Source: Acidimicrobiaceae bacterium
GTDB taxonomy: Bacteria > Actinomycetota > Acidimicrobiia > Acidimicrobiales > MedAcidi-G1
Assembly: GCA_002727895.1 (NCBI GenBank)
Contig: PBUO01000019.1
Location: forward strand, 1-8,205
Reading direction: 5' to 3'
Length of the DNA: 8,205 nucleotides
The notes beneath the pieces were generated by a model, which was not told where the DNA came from, made no database searches, and saw only the letters and a list, made by a program, of their open reading frames with translations. Of the stretch, positions 6,075-8,205 are shown in pieces. The position numbers and the translations under genes are program-made. Every line of letters starts with the position of its first letter. The first letter of the stretch is position 1.

Positions 6075-6088
6075 ACCGGGCCTACCGT
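6060..6088 (+). promoter_or_regulatory. Candidate promoter of the Rieske oxygenase operon
   Basis: TTTACA (6060-6065, 5 of 6 matches to TTGACA) and TACCGT (6083-6088, TANNNT) are separated by exactly 17 bp. Transcription would begin near 6095, leaving a leader of about 43 nt with GGAAG (6123-6127) 10 nt before the ATG. The -35 overlaps the T-N11-A dyad and faces the divergent LysR promoter. Confidence 0.5.
6061..6075. promoter_or_regulatory. Candidate LysR-type operator (T-N11-A dyad)
   Basis: TTACACGGAGTGAAA is a 15-bp interrupted dyad (TT-CAC against GTG-AA around GGA) with T6062 and A6074 in the T-N11-A arrangement that is the family's binding signature. It is the only good dyad of that form in the divergent gap and lies on the -35 boxes of both candidate promoters. 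Binding by the adjacent regulator is inference. Confidence 0.5.
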
Positions 6089-6137
6089 TGCCCCGCTGTC
6101 CGCTCGCGCCGGCCCGGCCCGCGGAAGCGAAACCGCC

Positions 6138-7394
6138 ATGACCTCCCCCACCGACGTACTGCACGCAGTCCCGGAGTCCCGTTGGAACTCCGAGGACGCC
6201 TGGATCGGGACCCGTCGTCCCGTCCACGAGGCCCACGCGTTGCCCGCCGACTGCTACGTCGACGAGGCCTTCTTCACCGAGGAGCAGGAGCGGGTCTTCA
6301 CAACCTCGTGGGTCACCGTCGGCCTCCACGACGAGCTCGACGCCCCGGGCAGCGCCATCGTCCGCACCGTCGGCGGCCGCTCGGTCATCGTCACCCGCAA
6401 CGCCGACGGCGAGCTCCGAGCCTTCCTCAACTCCTGCCGCCACCGGGGCACGCAGCTCCTCGACGACGACTGCACCCTGGGCGCCACCATCCGCTGCCCC
6501 TACCACCGCTGGGGCTACGACCGCGACGGCACGCTGGTGGCCACCCCCCAGTTCGCCGACGCTGGCGTCGACGGCTTCGACCCGGCCGACTACGGCCTGG
6601 CCCCGGTCCGGGTCGACACCTGGCAGTGCCTCCTGGTCGTCTGCCAGTCCGACGGCACCCCACCGGTCGACGAGTGGTTCGGCGACCTCGCCGCCCGCCT
6701 GGCCGGCTACCGCCTCGACGGCTGGCGCACCCACCTGACCCAGACCCTCGACATCGAGGCCAACTGGAAGCTCATCAGCGAGAACTTCCAGGAGTACTAC
6801 CACCTGCGCTGGGTCCACCCCGAGCTGTCCAAGATCTCCCGGGTCCAGGACCACTACCGGTACCAGGGCGCCGGCATGTACTGCGGCCAGACCACCACCC
6901 CGGTGTCCAGCGACGAGCGGGGCGACTGGTCGGCCATGCCCCCCGCCGAAGGCCTCGACCACTCCAACCTTGCCAGCGGCCGGTTCATCGCCCTGTTCCC
7001 CAACGTCCTGCTCAGCGTGCTCCCCAACCACGTCTTCGTGATGCGCCTCGAGCCCCTGGCCCCCAGCCTGACCCGCGAGACCTGCACCTGGCTGCTGCCC
7101 CCGTCGAACCCGCACGTGTCCGACGACGACTTCGCCACCACCCGCGACTTCTGGCTGGACGTCAACGGCGAGGACATCGACATCGTCCAGCGGGGCCAGA
7201 AGGGCCTGACCAGTGGCGGCTACACACCCGGCCGCCTCTCGCCACGCTTCGAGGAGCCGCTCCACCGGTTCCACAACATGCTCGCCGACCGGTTCACCGG
7301 GGTCTCCAGGATCCCGTCCGGCGACGAATCCGACGACCAGCCGCTCTACGGCGCCGGGGTCAACCCGCTGCCGTGGCGTGGCATCGACGACTGA
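6138..7394 (+). CDS. Rieske [2Fe-2S] oxygenase alpha subunit, quaternary-amine oxygenase type
   Basis: A 418-residue ring-hydroxylating-type oxygenase that uses O2 and electrons from a reductase. The Rieske cluster ligands are C100-x-H102 and C120-x2-H123 (SCRHRG and CPYHRWGY). In the catalytic domain NWKLISENFQEYYHLRWVHPEL (209-230) gives the mononuclear-iron ligands H222 and H227, with the third acid probably D346 in NGEDIDIVQ. E219, three residues before H222, takes the place of the usual bridging Asp; Glu here is known from carnitine oxygenase CntA and the glycine betaine oxygenase (GbcA) type. The C-terminal GGYTPGRLSPRFEEPLHRFH (360-379) also fits that group. So oxidative N-demethylation or C-N cleavage of a quaternary amine is likelier than aromatic hydroxylation. 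Glycine betaine, carnitine or stachydrine cannot be told apart. A reductase partner is not in the window. ATG 6138 has GGAAG upstream. Confidence 0.9.
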   Translation: MTSPTDVLHAVPESRWNSEDAWIGTRRPVHEAHALPADCYVDEAFFTEEQERVFTTSWVTVGLHDELDAPGSAIVRTVGGRSVIVTRNADGELRAFLNSCRHRGTQLLDDDCTLGATIRCPYHRWGYDRDGTLVATPQFADAGVDGFDPADYGLAPVRVDTWQCLLVVCQSDGTPPVDEWFGDLAARLAGYRLDGWRTHLTQTLDIEANWKLISENFQEYYHLRWVHPELSKISRVQDHYRYQGAGMYCGQTTTPVSSDERGDWSAMPPAEGLDHSNLASGRFIALFPNVLLSVLPNHVFVMRLEPLAPSLTRETCTWLLPPSNPHVSDDDFATTRDFWLDVNGEDIDIVQRGQKGLTSGGYTPGRLSPRFEEPLHRFHNMLADRFTGVSRIPSGDESDDQPLYGAGVNPLPWRGIDD

Positions 7395-7403
7395 GGAAGG
7401 AAG
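7394..7403 (+). promoter_or_regulatory. Strong Shine-Dalgarno of soxB
   Basis: AGGAAGGAAG begins at the last base of the Rieske stop codon and ends 8 nt before the soxB ATG. It is the strongest ribosome binding site in the window and fixes that start. It suggests that the downstream gene is translated independently from the shared mRNA. Confidence 0.75.
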
Positions 7404-7411
7404 ACCAGCCC

Positions 7412-8205
7412 ATGGGGAAGCGACCCCCGAAGTACTCCGCAGGCGCGCTGATCAAGCACGGCCTGACCCGGGGTGACTGGCCACGGATGTGGCGCCGACC
7501 GGAGATGCGCTCGTCGTACGACGTCGTCATCATCGGTGGCGGCCTCCACGGCCTCGCCACCGCGTACTACCTGGCCGAGAACCACGGCATCACCAACGTC
7601 GCCGTGGTCGACAAGGGCTACATCGGTGGTGGCGGCTCGGGCCGCAACACGGCAATCGTGCGGTCCAACTACCTCACGCCGGAGGGCGTGGCGTTCTACG
7701 ACCGGGGCCTCGACCTGTACAACTCGATGGCCACCGACCTGAACCTGAACGTCATGTTCTCAAAGCGGGGCCACCTCACACTGGCCCACACCGACTCGGC
7801 GCTCCGCACCATGCACTGGCGGGCCGAGGTCAACAAGCTCCAGGGCATCAACTCGTCGGTCATCGGCCCCGAGGAGGTGAAGGAGGCCGCTCCGAGCCTC
7901 GACATCTCCCCGGACACCCGGTACCCGATCCTCGGTGCGCTCCACCACCCGCCGGGCGGCATCGTCCGCCACGACGCCGTGGTGTGGGGCTACGCCCGTG
8001 GTGCGGACGTCCACGACATCCACATCCTCCAGGAGACCGAGGTCCTCGACATCATGGTCGAGGGCGGCTCGGGCCCCGGCGGCAAGGGCGCCGGCGGCAA
8101 GGTCACCGGCGTCAAGACCAGCCGAGGCGACATCAGCGCCCCCATCGTCGTGAACTGCACGGCGGGCTGGGCGTCGCTGATCTCCAACATGGCCGGCGTG
8201 CCGCT
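7412..8205 (+). CDS. soxB: Sarcosine oxidase beta subunit, FAD-dependent (5' part)
   Basis: The frame is open from ATG 7412 to the window edge, 264 complete codons, so about the last third is missing if the length is usual (about 400 residues). The N-terminus (GDWPRMWRRPEMRSSYD, 21-37) matches the beta subunit of heterotetrameric sarcosine oxidase. The FAD dinucleotide-binding motif is VVIIGGGLHGLATAYYLAE (38-56), followed by VVDKGYIGGGGSGRNTAIVRSNYL (65-88) and a GGIVRHDAVVWGYARGAD segment (182-199). In the heterotetramer this subunit also carries FMN bound to a His; H178, H179 and H187 are candidates and I cannot decide among them. The enzyme demethylates sarcosine to glycine with transfer to tetrahydrofolate. 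A Gly/Lys-rich stretch at 218-230 looks like an insertion. It lies 17 nt after the Rieske stop, clearly one operon; soxD, soxA and soxG would be expected next. Confidence 0.88.
   Translation, partial: MGKRPPKYSAGALIKHGLTRGDWPRMWRRPEMRSSYDVVIIGGGLHGLATAYYLAENHGITNVAVVDKGYIGGGGSGRNTAIVRSNYLTPEGVAFYDRGLDLYNSMATDLNLNVMFSKRGHLTLAHTDSALRTMHWRAEVNKLQGINSSVIGPEEVKEAAPSLDISPDTRYPILGALHHPPGGIVRHDAVVWGYARGADVHDIHILQETEVLDIMVEGGSGPGGKGAGGKVTGVKTSRGDISAPIVVNCTAGWASLISNMAGVP

Noticed and set aside
6038..6151. A longer LysR protein starting at 6151
   Set aside because: The 38 extra residues are not LysR-like, would overlap the Rieske start, and would leave no room for promoters between the divergent genes.
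6054..7274. A 406-codon open frame on the minus strand across the Rieske gene
   Set aside because: It is the antisense shadow of a gene whose codons nearly all end in C or G. Its translation is a Gly/Val/Ala-rich string with no domain, while the plus strand has intact Rieske and iron-binding motifs.

Overview
The window looks like chromosome of a high-GC actinobacterium, plausibly an Acidimicrobiia-like lineage. The reasons are strongly G/C-biased third codon positions, a MenB very close to the actinobacterial type, an actinobacterial 'GWA-D' beta-domain on a secreted deacetylase, and translation starts that often lack a Shine-Dalgarno but sit just after a TANNNT hexamer. The lineage is inferred, not demonstrated. 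No tRNA, rRNA, CRISPR array, insertion sequence or phage gene is visible.

Left part (1-2426, + strand). The window opens inside the last 42 codons of a TylF/macrocin-type O-methyltransferase. A second, unrelated class I methyltransferase overlaps it by 4 nt (GTGA). After a 157-bp gap come menB (1,4-dihydroxy-2-naphthoyl-CoA synthase, menaquinone pathway) and a small flavodoxin-fold protein 32 nt downstream.

Middle part (2457-6037, - strand). Read from right to left this is a compact same-strand series: a LysR-type regulator, upp (uracil phosphoribosyltransferase), a secreted NodB-type polysaccharide deacetylase overlapping upp by 26 nt, a PlsC-type acyltransferase, and a very small reading frame. 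That last frame has good coding character but is interrupted by an in-frame TAG at codon 11. It converges on the flavodoxin gene.

Right part (6038-8205, + strand). The 100-bp space between the LysR gene and a divergent Rieske oxygenase gene holds two face-to-face promoter candidates. Their -35 boxes both fall in a T-N11-A dyad of the kind LysR regulators bind. The Rieske protein has a Glu at the inter-subunit electron-bridge position, as in quaternary-amine oxygenases (CntA and GbcA types). The next gene, cut by the window edge, is a recognisable sarcosine oxidase beta subunit. The simplest reading is a LysR-controlled module that removes N-methyl groups from a methylated amine such as glycine betaine or a relative, feeding one-carbon and glycine metabolism. 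The substrate is not determined by the sequence.

I see no wholly new system. The points most worth a second look are the amber-interrupted small gene (2457-2627), the divergent LysR control region (6038-6137) and the Rieske-SoxB pairing.
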